64,000 nt of DNA, from positions 186,001 through 250,000 of the forward strand of contig NZ_CP134779.1 in NCBI RefSeq assembly GCF_031884435.1. The letters run 5' to 3'. Both the position numbers and the translations under genes were made by a program. Position 1 is the stretch's first letter. Each line of letters opens with the position of its first letter. This DNA comes from Bosea sp. 685. Lineage in GTDB: Bacteria > Pseudomonadota > Alphaproteobacteria > Rhizobiales > Beijerinckiaceae. Of this stretch, positions 35,160-45,019 are shown piece after piece. Under the pieces are notes generated by a model. That model worked only from the letters and a program-made list of their open reading frames with translations, was not told where the DNA came from and made no database searches.

Positions 35160-36605
35160 TCAGGCGTTTGCGACGCGGGTGAACAGCTGGTCGAGCAGCT
35201 TGATCGCCAGATCGATCTCGGCGAGGCTCATGGTGAGGGCGGGAGCCAGCGTAATGACGTTCTTGTGGTAGCCGCCGATGTCGAGAACGAGGCCGTAGCG
35301 TTTCCCATCGATCTCCAGATCCGCCTTCATGCCCTCGTCGCACATCAGGTCGACCAGACGCTTTGACGGCGTGTAGCTGTCATGCGGCTCGCAGATCTCG
35401 ATGCGCAGCGCCATGCCGAGGCCATCGACGTCGCCGACGATCTTGTGGCGGCGCTTGAGGTCTTCGAGGCCCTGGAGAAAATACTTTCCCTTGGCCATGA
35501 CCATGGTCTCGTAATCGTCCTCGGCCATCATCTTCATGGCCTCGAGCGCGACGGCGGTGCCCAGCGGATTGGCGTTGAAGGTCGAATGCGTCGAGCCCGG
35601 CGGGAAGATCGTCGGGTTGATCAGCTTTTCCTTGGCCCAGACGCCCGAGAGCGGGTTCAGTCCGTTGGTGACGGCCTTGCCGAAGACGATCACGTCCGGC
35701 GTCACGCCGAAATGCTCGATCGACCACAATTTTCCGGTCCGGTAGAAGCCCATCTGGATCTCATCGACGACCATCAGGATGCCGTGGTCGTCGAGCACCT
35801 TCTTCAGCCCGATGAAGAAATTCTTCGGCGGGATGACGTAGCCGCCAGTGCCCTGCAGCGGCTCGACATAGAAGGCCGCGTATTCCGCCTGACCGGTCTT
35901 GGGATCCCAGACGCCGTTGTATTCGCTCTCGAAGAGACGGGCGAACTGCTGCACGCAGTGCTCGCCATACTCCTCCTTGCTCATGCCCTTGGGGCCGCGG
36001 AAATGGTAGGGGAATGGGATGAAATGCGCGCGCTCGCCGAAATGGCCGAAGCGGCGGCGATAGCGGTAGGATGAGGTGATCGCCGAGGCGCCGAGCGTGC
36101 GGCCGTGATAGCCGCCCTCGAAGGCGAACATCAGGCTCTTGCCGTTGCAGGCATTGCGCACGAGTTTGAGCGAATCCTCGACGGCCTGGGCACCGCCGAC
36201 ATTGAAGTGGACGCGGCCCTTCTCGCCGAATTTGGCTTCCGCATCCTGCGCGATCAGCGCGGCGAGCTCGATCTTCTCGCGATGCAGATACTGGCTGGCG
36301 ACCTGCGGCAGCGTGTCGATCTGGCGCTTCAGCGCATTGTTCAGGCGGGGATTGGCGTAGCCGAAATTGACGGCCGAATACCACATCTGCAGATCGAGGA
36401 AGCGGTTGCCCTCATCGTCGAACATGAAGGAGCCTTCGCAGCCCGAGAAGATCTTGGGGAACTGCGTGTAGTGGACTGTGTCGCCATGGGAGCAATACTG
36501 CGCCTCGAGCGCGAGCAGGCGAGCCTGCTCTTCCTTGTGCGAGAGGGGCGCCGGGGTTGCCGCTTGAGAGGCAGGCGTATCGAGCAAAGCGTAGCCGTCA
36601 GCCAT
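35160..36605 (-). CDS. Class III (PLP) aminotransferase
   Basis: 481 residues. The fold-type I pattern is complete: FNVGGAQAVEDSLKL (phosphate loop), GGYHGRTLGA, VVDEIQMGFYRTGK (the Asp that contacts the PLP pyridine), and VFGKAVTNGLNPLSG with the Schiff-base Lys (about 307). It resembles omega-amino-acid, ornithine and diaminobutyrate-type aminotransferases. The substrate cannot be read. It overlaps the HAD phosphatase by 8 bp and precedes the ureohydrolase-like gene by 17 bp. Confidence 0.9.
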   Translation of the reverse strand: MADGYALLDTPASQAATPAPLSHKEEQARLLALEAQYCSHGDTVHYTQFPKIFSGCEGSFMFDDEGNRFLDLQMWYSAVNFGYANPRLNNALKRQIDTLPQVASQYLHREKIELAALIAQDAEAKFGEKGRVHFNVGGAQAVEDSLKLVRNACNGKSLMFAFEGGYHGRTLGASAITSSYRYRRRFGHFGERAHFIPFPYHFRGPKGMSKEEYGEHCVQQFARLFESEYNGVWDPKTGQAEYAAFYVEPLQGTGGYVIPPKNFFIGLKKVLDDHGILMVVDEIQMGFYRTGKLWSIEHFGVTPDVIVFGKAVTNGLNPLSGVWAKEKLINPTIFPPGSTHSTFNANPLGTAVALEAMKMMAEDDYETMVMAKGKYFLQGLEDLKRRHKIVGDVDGLGMALRIEICEPHDSYTPSKRLVDLMCDEGMKADLEIDGKRYGLVLDIGGYHKNVITLAPALTMSLAEIDLAIKLLDQLFTRVANA

Positions 36606-37293
36606 GGATCGTATCCTTCGTCAATTCGCGCGCCTGGCCGCTTGCCGCGGTGGTGCACAGCAGGTCCTCCAGCAGGCCGACGGCCTGGGAGAAGTCGGTG
36701 AATGGGTGGTGGGGAAACCCCTGGTCGCGGCAATGGGTGATCAAGCCCTTCTTCGCGAAAACGAGATCGGCCTGGCCTGCGACGCAGTGGTCGGACTTGC
36801 CGTCGCCGACGAGCAGGGTCAGCGGCCGGTGCAGGCTATCAGTGACGGCGCATTTGCAGGTGCCGCTGTCACAGCCGCCGGTCGTGGAGGCATAGGGCGA
36901 GGTCAACTGCCAGCGGCCTTCGCCGGCATAGTCGAGATGGTTGGCGACGATCGGCAGGAAGCCCAGCCCGACGCGGTTCAGTACCGCCCGGATCGTCCGG
37001 TCAAGCCCGTCGGAGACGACGGTAACCGGAATGTCATGGCGCATGCAGAGCCGCACGAAGGCGGGAAAGTCCCAATCAATCGCGATATCGGCGATGAAGC
37101 TGTCGAGCATCCCCGGCGAGACCCGCAGCATATCGACCTGCCGCCTCATGCATTCCCGGGAGCCGATCTTGCCGTCGATCCAGTCCTGCTCGATCTCCTG
37201 CCAGGCCGGCGCGGCGAAGCGCTCGAGGATCTGATCCGTTGTATCCTGACACGTGATCGTGCCGTCGAAATCGACGATGGCCTGCCATTCCAT
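36598..37293 (-). CDS. HAD-IB phosphatase, MtnX/SerB-like
   Basis: 231 residues from ATG 37293. Motif I is DFDGT (D8, D10), motif II is in VTVVSDGLD, and motif III/IV is VGDGKSDHCVAGQADLVFAKKG. A Cys cluster, GGCDSGTCKC, in the middle resembles MtnX-like proteins. It should dephosphorylate a small metabolite. It is the first gene of the operon; the 413 bp before it hold the promoter. Confidence 0.85.
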   Translation of the reverse strand: MEWQAIVDFDGTITCQDTTDQILERFAAPAWQEIEQDWIDGKIGSRECMRRQVDMLRVSPGMLDSFIADIAIDWDFPAFVRLCMRHDIPVTVVSDGLDRTIRAVLNRVGLGFLPIVANHLDYAGEGRWQLTSPYASTTGGCDSGTCKCAVTDSLHRPLTLLVGDGKSDHCVAGQADLVFAKKGLITHCRDQGFPHHPFTDFSQAVGLLEDLLCTTAASGQARELTKDTIHG

Positions 37294-37706
37294 TGCTGAC
37301 GCCCGATCCAAATTGTTGACGGCGGCCTATGCGCAAAGGGTGTGCCAATATGCAATTGATTGATTTTATTTATTATTTCTTCTTTTTGCAGATGCGAACG
37401 GCTCTCAATCTTGAAGGCTCCATCAAAAAATGGAGCTTACTTCCCGCCGATCGAGCGTTCCGGATGGCCGGGATGAGTGGATGCGATACACGGCGCCGTT
37501 TCGCCGATCCAGGTTGTGAAATGCTACCATAGGGTGAAAACACGCGAAATATAGCGTCAATTGTAGCGATAAACGCGTATAGACGGTGCGGCGGCCTGGT
37601 CAGCAGGCTCGCCGGGGTTCGTCTGGCACGTTTCGTGCGCCAGGCCGGGTTCACGTGCCAAATTTCGCCTGTGCGAGCATTGCGCCATGGGCCCAAGGGA
37701 TCGCCG
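37294..37706. other. Divergent promoter region with AT-rich tract and hairpin
   Basis: 413 bp between the eight-gene operon and the cfa-like gene. It has an AT-rich tract at about 37349-37388 and a 7-bp hairpin GCTCCAT/ATGGAGC at 37417-37436. No gene is supportable. Promoters for both directions should lie here, though I cannot assign boxes. Confidence 0.5.
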
Positions 37707-38978
37707 ATGCTCCGAATTCTCCAAGCGGTCCTGTCGCAACTTGTCGTCCACGGCACATTGCATGTCGTCCTGCCTGATGGACGCCGGTTCAGCTGCGGCG
37801 ACGGCTCCGGCGCGCCGGTGCAGATCCGCTTTGCCGACAGGATGGCGTTATGGGCCTTCCTGCTCGATCCCGAGATGAAGCTCGGCGAGCTGTTCATGGA
37901 TCGGCGGCTCCTGGTCGAGCAGGGCTCGATCCATGGTTTCCTCGCTTTGATCCTGTCAGGTGCGCGCGGACAGCCCGCCAGCCTGCTGGAGCGGGCGCTC
38001 GACCATGGCCGCTTCCTGCTGCGGCACCTCACCACGCGCAATACGCGGGATCGCTCGCGCGACAATGTCGCGCATCACTATGATCTCGACGACCGGCTTT
38101 ACGCGCTCTTCCTCGACGCGGATTGGCAATATTCCTGCGCCTATTTCGAGAACCCGGAGCAGAGCCTCGACGACGCCCAACTGGCGAAGAAGCGGCATAT
38201 CGCGGCCAAGCTCCTGGTCGAGCCGGAGCATCGCGTCCTCGACATCGGCTGCGGCTGGGGCGGCATGTGCCTGTATCTGACGGAAACCGCGGGCGCCCGC
38301 GAGGCTTTGGGCGTGACGCTGTCGCGCGAGCAGCTCGCGGTCGCCCAGGAGCGGGCGCAGCGTTCGGGAGCCGGCGAGCGGGCGCGCTTTGCGCTGCAGG
38401 ATTACCGCGATGTCGTCGGCGTCTTCGAGCGCATCGTCTCGGTCGGCATGTTCGAGCATATCGGTCCGCGCTTCTACCCGGCCTTCTTCGAGACCTGTCG
38501 GCGCCTGCTGAGCGAGGATGGCGTGATGCTGCTCCACACGATCGGCTGCTCGGACGGGCCCAATCATACCAATCCCTGGCTGAACCGCTACATCTTCCCC
38601 GGCGGCTATCTGCCGGCTTTGTCCGAAATCCTGCCCGCCGCCGAGAAGGCGGGGCTTATCGTCACCGATGTTGAGGTGCTGCGGCTGCATTATGCGAAGA
38701 CGCTGCAGGCCTGGCGCGAGCGCTTCATGGCGCGCCGCGAGGAGGCGCTCGCGCTCTATGACGAACGCTTCTGCCTGATGTGGGAGTTCTATCTGGCGAT
38801 GAGCCAGGCCGCCTTCGAACATCAGGACGTCGTCGTCTTTCAGCTCCAGATCGTGCGCCACCAGGAGGCGGTTCCCTTGACGCGCGACTATATCGACGAG
38901 CGCAAGGCGACCCTGCGGGCAGCCGAGGCCGCAGCTGATACGGCGCGAAAGCCGTCGAACCTGGCTCCCGCAGCCTGA
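37707..38978 (+). CDS. cfa: Cyclopropane-fatty-acid-phospholipid synthase family methyltransferase
   Basis: 423 residues from ATG 37707. The CFA layout is clear: an N-terminal lipid-binding region (MALWAFLLDPEMKLGELFMDRRL), then NVAHHYDLDDRLYALFLDADWQYSCAYF, the SAM motif VLDIGCGWGG (about 175-184), ISVGMFEHIG-like SVGMFEHIGPRFY, and IFPGGYLP. It transfers a methylene from SAM to unsaturated acyl chains of membrane phospholipids. The Cys of SCAYF is the conserved position. The N-terminus is slightly longer than that of E. coli Cfa. Confidence 0.92.
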   Translation: MLRILQAVLSQLVVHGTLHVVLPDGRRFSCGDGSGAPVQIRFADRMALWAFLLDPEMKLGELFMDRRLLVEQGSIHGFLALILSGARGQPASLLERALDHGRFLLRHLTTRNTRDRSRDNVAHHYDLDDRLYALFLDADWQYSCAYFENPEQSLDDAQLAKKRHIAAKLLVEPEHRVLDIGCGWGGMCLYLTETAGAREALGVTLSREQLAVAQERAQRSGAGERARFALQDYRDVVGVFERIVSVGMFEHIGPRFYPAFFETCRRLLSEDGVMLLHTIGCSDGPNHTNPWLNRYIFPGGYLPALSEILPAAEKAGLIVTDVEVLRLHYAKTLQAWRERFMARREEALALYDERFCLMWEFYLAMSQAAFEHQDVVVFQLQIVRHQEAVPLTRDYIDERKATLRAAEAAADTARKPSNLAPAA

Positions 38979-39133
38979 CTTCACCGCAGGCCCGAAACCG
39001 ATCTGCCCCTGAAAACTGAAAGTCTGGTGAAAGCTTGGCAGGTTAACGGTCGGTCAGTCGCGCCTCAGGCAATCCTCTCGACGACAAAGAGGAGTTGAGG
39101 CGCGCGAGGAAAACGAACCAAGGAGCCTGGCCC

Positions 39134-40132
39134 ATGCGCGCCCGTATTCTCACGACATCTCTCGCTTTTGCAGCCCTGTTGGCCGGGGCCAGCGCCGTGC
39201 TCGCGGCCGACAAGGTCACCATCATGGTGGGCGGCTATGAGAAGCAGATCTATCTGCCCGCCAAGCTCGCCGAGAGCCTCGGCTACTTCAAGGATGAAGG
39301 GCTCGAGGTCGAATTGCTGAACGAGGCCGCCGGCGTCGATGCGGAAAACGAGATGCTCGCCGGTGCCGTCCAGGGCGTTGTCGGCTTCTACGACCATTGC
39401 GTCGACCTGCAGGCCAAGGGCAAGTTCGTGATGTCGGTCGTCCAGTTCAGCCAGGCCCCGGGCGAGGTCGAGCTGATTTCGAGCAAATATCCCGACGTGA
39501 AGTCGATGGCCGATCTCAAGGGCAAGAATCTCGGCGTCACCGGGCTCGGCTCCTCCACCAACTTCCTGAGCCAGTATCTGATGCTGAAATCCGGGGTGAA
39601 GCCCGGCGACTACACCACGCTTCCCGTCGGCGCCGGCACCACCTTCATCGCCGCCATGCAGCAGGACAAGATCCAGGCCGGCATGACGACCGAGCCGACG
39701 ATCTCGCGCCTGCTGGCGACGGGGGAAGCTCGCGTGCTGGTCGATATGCGCACCGTCGAGAAGACCACGGAAGCGCTTGGCGGCACCTATCCGGCGGCCT
39801 CGCTCTACATGCAGACGGCCTGGATCGAGAAGAACAAGCCCCTCGTCCAGAAGCTGGCGAATGCCTTCGTCAAGACGCTGAAATACATCGACACGCACAG
39901 CGCCGCCGACATCGCCGACAAGATGCCGAAGGATTATTACGCCGGCAACAAAGAATCCTATGTCAAGGCGCTCGCCGACGGGAAGGCGATGTTCACCAGG
40001 GATGGCGTGATGCCCCAAGGCGGACCCGAGACGGTGCTCGCCGTGCTCGCGGGCTTCTCGAAGAACATCAAGGGCAAGCAGATCGACCTGTCCAAGACCT
40101 ACACGACCGAGTTCGTGAAGAACGTCAAATAG
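39134..40132 (+). CDS. NitT/TauT-type ABC transporter substrate-binding protein
   Basis: 332 residues. The signal peptide ends AVLA at about 24; ATG 39134 gives it a normal length. The mature part has the SsuA/NMT1-like fold: GGYEKQIYLPAKLAESLGYFKDEGLEVEL and LKGKNLGVTGLGSSTNFLSQYLM. Typical ligands are sulfonates, nitrate-like anions, thiamine precursors or aromatic acids; none is specified. The ATPase and permease follow. Confidence 0.9.
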   Translation: MRARILTTSLAFAALLAGASAVLAADKVTIMVGGYEKQIYLPAKLAESLGYFKDEGLEVELLNEAAGVDAENEMLAGAVQGVVGFYDHCVDLQAKGKFVMSVVQFSQAPGEVELISSKYPDVKSMADLKGKNLGVTGLGSSTNFLSQYLMLKSGVKPGDYTTLPVGAGTTFIAAMQQDKIQAGMTTEPTISRLLATGEARVLVDMRTVEKTTEALGGTYPAASLYMQTAWIEKNKPLVQKLANAFVKTLKYIDTHSAADIADKMPKDYYAGNKESYVKALADGKAMFTRDGVMPQGGPETVLAVLAGFSKNIKGKQIDLSKTYTTEFVKNVK

Positions 40133-40222
40133 CGCCTCTCCCACTCCTGGAGCGGCTCTGCGCCGCCCCAACTCTCCTGTCTCGAAACCGAAGAACGCCG
40201 CGAAGCCGGCGAAGGAGGATGC

Positions 40223-41047
40223 ATGTCCGCGACGGACCCGAATGAGAGCCCGGCGATCGAGTTGATCAATGTCAGCCGGCGCTTCATCACCCCCGACGGC
40301 AAGTCGATGACGGCGATCCGCGATTTCAACATGAGCGTGGCGCGCGGCGAGTTCGTCGCGGTCGTCGGCCCCACCGGCTGCGGCAAGTCGACGACGCTCA
40401 ACCTCGTCACCGGCCTGGCCAGCCCGTCGAGCGGCGAGGTCCGCCTGTTCGGCGGGCCGGTCAACGGCATCGACCCGCGCATCGGCTTCGCCTTCCAGAC
40501 CGATGCGCTCTTTCCCTGGCGCAGCGTCATCGACAATGTCGTCGCCGGCCCGCTGTTTCGCGGCAAGCCGCGCGAGGAGGCCTATGCCAAGGCACGCGAA
40601 TGGCTGGCCCGCGTTCACCTCACCGGCCACGAGACCAAATATCCGCACCAGCTCTCTGGCGGCATGCGCAAGCGCGTCTCGCTGGCGCAGACCTTCATCA
40701 ACGAGCCGCAGGTCCTGCTGATGGACGAGCCCTTCTCCGCGCTCGACGTGCAGACGCGCGTGGTGATGCACGACGTGCTGCTCGATCTCTGGTCGGAGGC
40801 CAAGGCCTCGGTCGTCTTCGTCACGCATGATCTCGAGGAGGCGATCGCGCTCGCCGACAAGGTCTATGTGCTGACCTCGGGGCCGGCCACGGTGAAATCG
40901 GTCTATCCCGTCCACCTGCCGCGCCCGCGCATCGTCAGCGAGATCCGCTACCAGGAGGATTTCATCGCCCTGTCCAAGACGATCTGGGACGACCTCCGCG
41001 ACGAGGTCACGCGTGGCGCCGCCCGCGACGAAGCCCGTGCAGCCTGA
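40223..41047 (+). CDS. NitT/TauT-type ABC transporter ATPase
   Basis: 274 residues. Walker A GPTGCGKST (about 50-58), the signature LSGGMRKR, Walker B VLLMDEPFSALD and H-loop VFVTHDLEEA are intact. It drives the importer with the binding protein before and the permease 12 bp after it. GGAGG is before the ATG. Confidence 0.95.
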   Translation: MSATDPNESPAIELINVSRRFITPDGKSMTAIRDFNMSVARGEFVAVVGPTGCGKSTTLNLVTGLASPSSGEVRLFGGPVNGIDPRIGFAFQTDALFPWRSVIDNVVAGPLFRGKPREEAYAKAREWLARVHLTGHETKYPHQLSGGMRKRVSLAQTFINEPQVLLMDEPFSALDVQTRVVMHDVLLDLWSEAKASVVFVTHDLEEAIALADKVYVLTSGPATVKSVYPVHLPRPRIVSEIRYQEDFIALSKTIWDDLRDEVTRGAARDEARAA

Positions 41048-41059
41048 GGAGATAAGGAC

Positions 41060-41932
41060 ATGACCGACACAGCCATCGCCTCGGGCGCCATCTTCCGCGC
41101 CGGCACCTCGGATGCCGAGATCGAAGCCGCCGCCGCCAAGGCCTCCCGCCACCGCAAGCACATGGTGCTGTTCTGGCGCTGGGCCATTCTTGCCGCCATC
41201 CTCGGCGGTTGGGAGATCGCTTCCCGCACCGCGATCATCGACGAGTTCTTCTTCTCAAGCCCGAGCGCGATCCATGAGCGCCTGGTCGAATGGATCACGG
41301 AGGGCACCTCGGAGGGCCCGCTCTGGTTCCATCTCTGGGTGACGATGGAGGAATCGCTGATCGGCTTTGCGACCGGCTCGATCGCCGGCATCGTGGTCGG
41401 CATCGCGCTCGGCCGCAACCGCATGCTCGCCGACATCTTCTCGATCTACATCAAGGTGATCAATTCGATCCCGCGCGTGGTGCTGGCGCCGATCTTCATC
41501 ATGATCTTCGGCCTCGGCCTCGCCTCCAAGGTCGCGCTCTCCTTCGTGATGGTGTTCTTCGTCGTTTTCGCCAACGCCTTCCAGGGCGTGCGCGAGGCCG
41601 ACCGGAACCTGATGGCCAATGCGCAGATCCTGGGTGCCAAGGGTTGGCAATTGACGCGCTCGGTGGTGATCCCCTCGGCGATGAGCTGGATCTTCGCCTC
41701 GCTCCATGTCAGCTTCGGCTTCGCCATCGTTGGCGCCATCGTCGGCGAGTTCGTCGGGGCGCGCTACGGCATCGGCCTGCTGATCAACATCGCCAAGGGC
41801 TCCTTCGACGCGGCCGGCATGTATGCGGCGATCGTCATCATCATGGTCGTGGCGCTCGCCGCCGAATACCTGATGACCTGGGTCGAGAACAGCCTCGCGG
41901 CCTGGCGTCCGGCACCGCTGCAGGACCACTAA
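41060..41932 (+). CDS. NitT/TauT-type ABC transporter permease
   Basis: 290 residues with six or so TM helices. The cytoplasmic EAA loop is EADRNLMANAQILGAKGWQL. The pattern (FFSSPSAIHERL, ARYGIGLLINIAKGSFDAAGMYAAI) is SsuC/TauC-like. It completes the importer operon. Confidence 0.94.
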   Translation: MTDTAIASGAIFRAGTSDAEIEAAAAKASRHRKHMVLFWRWAILAAILGGWEIASRTAIIDEFFFSSPSAIHERLVEWITEGTSEGPLWFHLWVTMEESLIGFATGSIAGIVVGIALGRNRMLADIFSIYIKVINSIPRVVLAPIFIMIFGLGLASKVALSFVMVFFVVFANAFQGVREADRNLMANAQILGAKGWQLTRSVVIPSAMSWIFASLHVSFGFAIVGAIVGEFVGARYGIGLLINIAKGSFDAAGMYAAIVIIMVVALAAEYLMTWVENSLAAWRPAPLQDH

Positions 41933-41995
41933 TAGGACAAGACAACCAGTAAAACCGGACAACCAGTCAAATGCGTATTGCCGGCGAGCCTTTCC

Positions 41996-43366
41996 TCAGT
42001 TCGCCGGCAATATGATTTCGGCATGCAGGCCGGGCGGCGGCGAGCGTTGCGACAAGGTGATGCGGCCGCCATGGGCGGTGACGATCTCGCGTACGATCGC
42101 AAGCCCCAGCCCGGTTCCGTCCGAGCCCGAGGCCAGGCGATAGAAGCGCTCGAACACCCGTTCGCGTTCGACTTCGGGGATGCCCGGGCCATTATCCTCG
42201 ATGCTGAGACGGATCTCGCCTGGCTCGCGCGCCAGCCGCACGCTGACGGCTCCGCCCTCGGGCGTGTAGCGCAAGGCGTTCTCGACCAGATTGGCGACCA
42301 TCTCCCGCAGCAGCGTGACATGACCCTGCAGCTCCAGGCCAGCCTCGTCTCCCTCGAATGAGAGGTCTATGCGCCGGTCGAAGGCGAGCATGGCGCGGCT
42401 TTCGAGCGCGGCCCGGGTGATCCCAGCGAAATCGACCGTTTCCTTGCGCATCGCCGCACCGCCGGGCTCCGCCCGCGCCAGCACCAGAAGCTGGTTGACG
42501 ACGCGTGCCATGGCGTCGAGCCCACCATCGATCGCGGCCAAGGCCTCGGTCTTGGCCGCCGTCTCGGTGTCGCGCAGTCCGACGGTGGCTTGTGTCTTCA
42601 GCACGGCGAGCGGGGTGCGCAACTGATGCGAGGCGTCGGCGACGAAGCGCCGTTGCAGCGAGATATAGGTCTGAATCCGCGCGAAAGCATGGTTCAGCGC
42701 GTCGATCAGCGGCTTCAATTCGGTCTGAAGGTTCTCGCCGGCCAGAGGCTGAAGTGAGCTGGGGTCGCGGGCGAGGAGTTCACTACGCAAGCGCAGCAGT
42801 GGCGCCAGACCCCTGTGCAGGCCAAATAGCGCCAGAAGCGCCGCGATTCCGACGAGAAGCGTCTGGTCGCGCAGCGATCTCAGCCAGAGTTCTGTGACGA
42901 GCCGGTCGCGGCCGCGCAGGCTGGTGCCGACCACGACGAGCGCATTCCCACCCGCCGACTTCGAGACGACGGGCTGGGAGATCGCCACCGCCCGAATGTC
43001 CTCGATGCGGAACCGCGCCTCGAAATGGACCGGCTGGAGATCGGTCGGCGGGCGCGGCGGTACTGCCACGTCAGGGAAGCCGGCGATCAATTCTCCCGAT
43101 GGCGCCATCACACGATAGATCACATGGTCCCGGTCGGGCGAGGCGAACATCTCCAGCGCGGAAGGCGGGATCAGCGCCTCGACGCTGCCCTCATTGTCCT
43201 TCACCTGCTCGGCGATGACGCGGGCCGAGGCCAGCAAGGTGCGGTCGGTGATCAGATTGGCGGTCGCAACCGCGCTGCGATGGGTCGTCCAGACATTGAA
43301 CGCGACCACGCCCGCCAGGGGGATGAGAAGCCATCCCAGCAACTCGCCGCGTAAAGTCCTAGGCAT
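41996..43366 (-). CDS. TctE/QseC-type sensor histidine kinase
   Basis: 456 residues. TM1 starts at about 8; the periplasmic 2CSK_N-type domain (ATANLITDRTLLASARVIAEQVKD) is typical of TctE-like kinases. TM2 is at about 170-188. HisKA has FVADASHQLRTPLAVL with the phospho-His, followed by N, G1 and G2 boxes (NLVENALRYT, DNGPGIP, GTGLGLAI). TctE relatives sense tricarboxylates. It overlaps the regulator gene by 8 bp and is convergent with the ABC importer. Confidence 0.92.
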   Translation of the reverse strand: MPRTLRGELLGWLLIPLAGVVAFNVWTTHRSAVATANLITDRTLLASARVIAEQVKDNEGSVEALIPPSALEMFASPDRDHVIYRVMAPSGELIAGFPDVAVPPRPPTDLQPVHFEARFRIEDIRAVAISQPVVSKSAGGNALVVVGTSLRGRDRLVTELWLRSLRDQTLLVGIAALLALFGLHRGLAPLLRLRSELLARDPSSLQPLAGENLQTELKPLIDALNHAFARIQTYISLQRRFVADASHQLRTPLAVLKTQATVGLRDTETAAKTEALAAIDGGLDAMARVVNQLLVLARAEPGGAAMRKETVDFAGITRAALESRAMLAFDRRIDLSFEGDEAGLELQGHVTLLREMVANLVENALRYTPEGGAVSVRLAREPGEIRLSIEDNGPGIPEVERERVFERFYRLASGSDGTGLGLAIVREIVTAHGGRITLSQRSPPPGLHAEIILPAN

Positions 43367-44030
43367 CCTGCTTCCTCAGCGCATAGCCGAGGCCGCGCAA
43401 GGTGCCGATCGCGACGCCCTGGCCCTCCAGTTTCTTGCGGACGCGGTGGACATAGATCTCGATCGCGTTCGAGCTGGCATCGTCGTCGAGGCCGAACACG
43501 GTTTCGCTCAGGGCTGCTTTCGATACGACGCGGCCGGAGGCCAGGATGAGCGTTTCCAGCACCGCATGCTCGCGCTGCGTCAGGGACAGGGCTTCGCCGG
43601 CCAGCAGGAACTGGCGCGTATTCGTCTCCAGTTCGAGCGCGCCGAAGATGACGCGCAAGGTCTTGTCGTTTTGCCGGCGACGCAATTGCGCGCGAATGCG
43701 CGCCTCCAGCTCGTCGGGGTCGAACGGCTTGACGAGATAGTCGTCAGCGCCGGCGTCGAGCCCGGCGATGCGGCTGGTGACGGCGTCGTTGGCGGTCAGG
43801 ATGATGACGGGCGTCAGGCCGCGGCGGCTCCTGAAACGCTTGAGCACTTCGAGCCCGGTCATTTGCGGCAGGCCCATATCGAGGATGATCACGTCATAAT
43901 GTTGCGTCGACAGTGCCGCATCGGCGTCCGCGCCGTCATGGACGCAATCGACGACATAGCGGCTCTTGCGCAGCAACCGGCCGAGCCAGTCCGATAGCTC
44001 GCGATTATCCTCGACCAGTAAAATGCGCAT
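43359..44030 (-). CDS. OmpR/TctD-type response regulator
   Basis: 223 residues. Receiver domain (MRILLVEDNRELSDWL, acceptor D51 in VIILDMGLP, K in YLVKPFDPDEL) and a winged-helix domain with SLTQREHAVLETL and IEIYVHRVRKKLEG. It is the partner of the adjacent kinase. The target genes are unknown; the neighbouring importer is an obvious candidate. Confidence 0.94.
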   Translation of the reverse strand: MRILLVEDNRELSDWLGRLLRKSRYVVDCVHDGADADAALSTQHYDVIILDMGLPQMTGLEVLKRFRSRRGLTPVIILTANDAVTSRIAGLDAGADDYLVKPFDPDELEARIRAQLRRRQNDKTLRVIFGALELETNTRQFLLAGEALSLTQREHAVLETLILASGRVVSKAALSETVFGLDDDASSNAIEIYVHRVRKKLEGQGVAIGTLRGLGYALRKQDA

Positions 44031-44182
44031 CTGCCATCGCTGCCCGGGCCGCAGGGCTCCTTATGTTCCAAAAGCCGGGCGAGGGCAAAGCGGGGCCCGG
44101 AACGAGCTTACCGCGCGAGCGTGACTGTGGGCGGTCGCAAATTTTCGACTGGGGAGAGATTGATGCGACTGCGTTCTCGGTA

Positions 44183-45019
44183 TCAGGCAGCGCTCTGCGC
44201 CCGGTGCTGCTGCGGCAGCAGGAAGGGCAGGCCCGGCGCCGGCGCGCGGCTGAGCGAGAGATCGACCTTGAAGACCTGGCGCAGCAGCGCGTCGTCCAGC
44301 GTCGCTGCAGGGGCGCCGCGGGCGACGATGCGGCCCTGGTCCATGATGACGAGCTCGTCGGCATAGGTCACGGCGAGGTTGAGGTCGTGCAGTACGATCA
44401 GCACGGCGACGCCGCGGCTGGCGAGGCTGCGGGCCATGTCCAGAAGCGCGAGCTGGTGGCAGAGGTCGAGGCTCGCGATCGGCTCGTCAAGGAAGAGCGC
44501 CTGGGATGGCCCGGCGCCGCGCCCGGCCTCGAGCTGGCAGAGCGCGCGGGCGAACTGCACCCGCTGTTGTTCGCCGCCCGAGAGGGTCTGGTAGCTACGC
44601 GCGGCGAGGTCGAGCACGCCGGCTGCACTCAGGGCCTGACCGATCAGAGCCTCGCGCTGGCCACGCGGCAGGCGGCGGCCGACGCCGTCGACGCCCAGCC
44701 GCGCGACCTCGTAGACGGTGAAGGGAAAGGCGAGCCTGGTCTGCTGCGCCATCACGGCGCGCCGCGAGGCGAGCCGCCAGCCCGGCACCGCACTGAGCGC
44801 CTCGCCATCGAAGAATACTTTGCCCGCGCTCGGATGCAATTCGCCGGTCAGGAGCTTCAGCAATGTCGATTTTCCCGCGCCATTGGGGCCGACCAGAATG
44901 GTGGTGCGGCCCGGGCGGAGCTCAAGCGAGGCCTGATCGACGAGCTTGCGCCGACCGATCGCGAAGCTCACGCCCTCGCAGGCGACGAGCGCGGGGCCGT
45001 GCTCATCAGAGATCGACAT
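44183..45019 (-). CDS. hmuV: Haem ABC transporter ATPase HmuV
   Basis: 278 residues from ATG 45019. Walker A GPNGAGKST, the signature LSGGEQQRVQFARAL, Walker B ALFLDEPIASLD and H-loop VLHDLNLAVTYAD are present. It is a FecE/HmuV-type importer ATPase with the haem-type P-G-W-R-L-A-S-R-R-A-V-M-A-Q-Q segment. It overlaps the permease gene by 14 bp. Confidence 0.92.
   Translation of the reverse strand: MSISDEHGPALVACEGVSFAIGRRKLVDQASLELRPGRTTILVGPNGAGKSTLLKLLTGELHPSAGKVFFDGEALSAVPGWRLASRRAVMAQQTRLAFPFTVYEVARLGVDGVGRRLPRGQREALIGQALSAAGVLDLAARSYQTLSGGEQQRVQFARALCQLEAGRGAGPSQALFLDEPIASLDLCHQLALLDMARSLASRGVAVLIVLHDLNLAVTYADELVIMDQGRIVARGAPAATLDDALLRQVFKVDLSLSRAPAPGLPFLLPQQHRAQSAA

Noticed and set aside
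39065-41161. 698-codon minus-strand open frame opposite the ABC importer genes
   Set aside because: The plus strand has three clear ABC genes with intact motifs; the antisense frame has no recognisable features.
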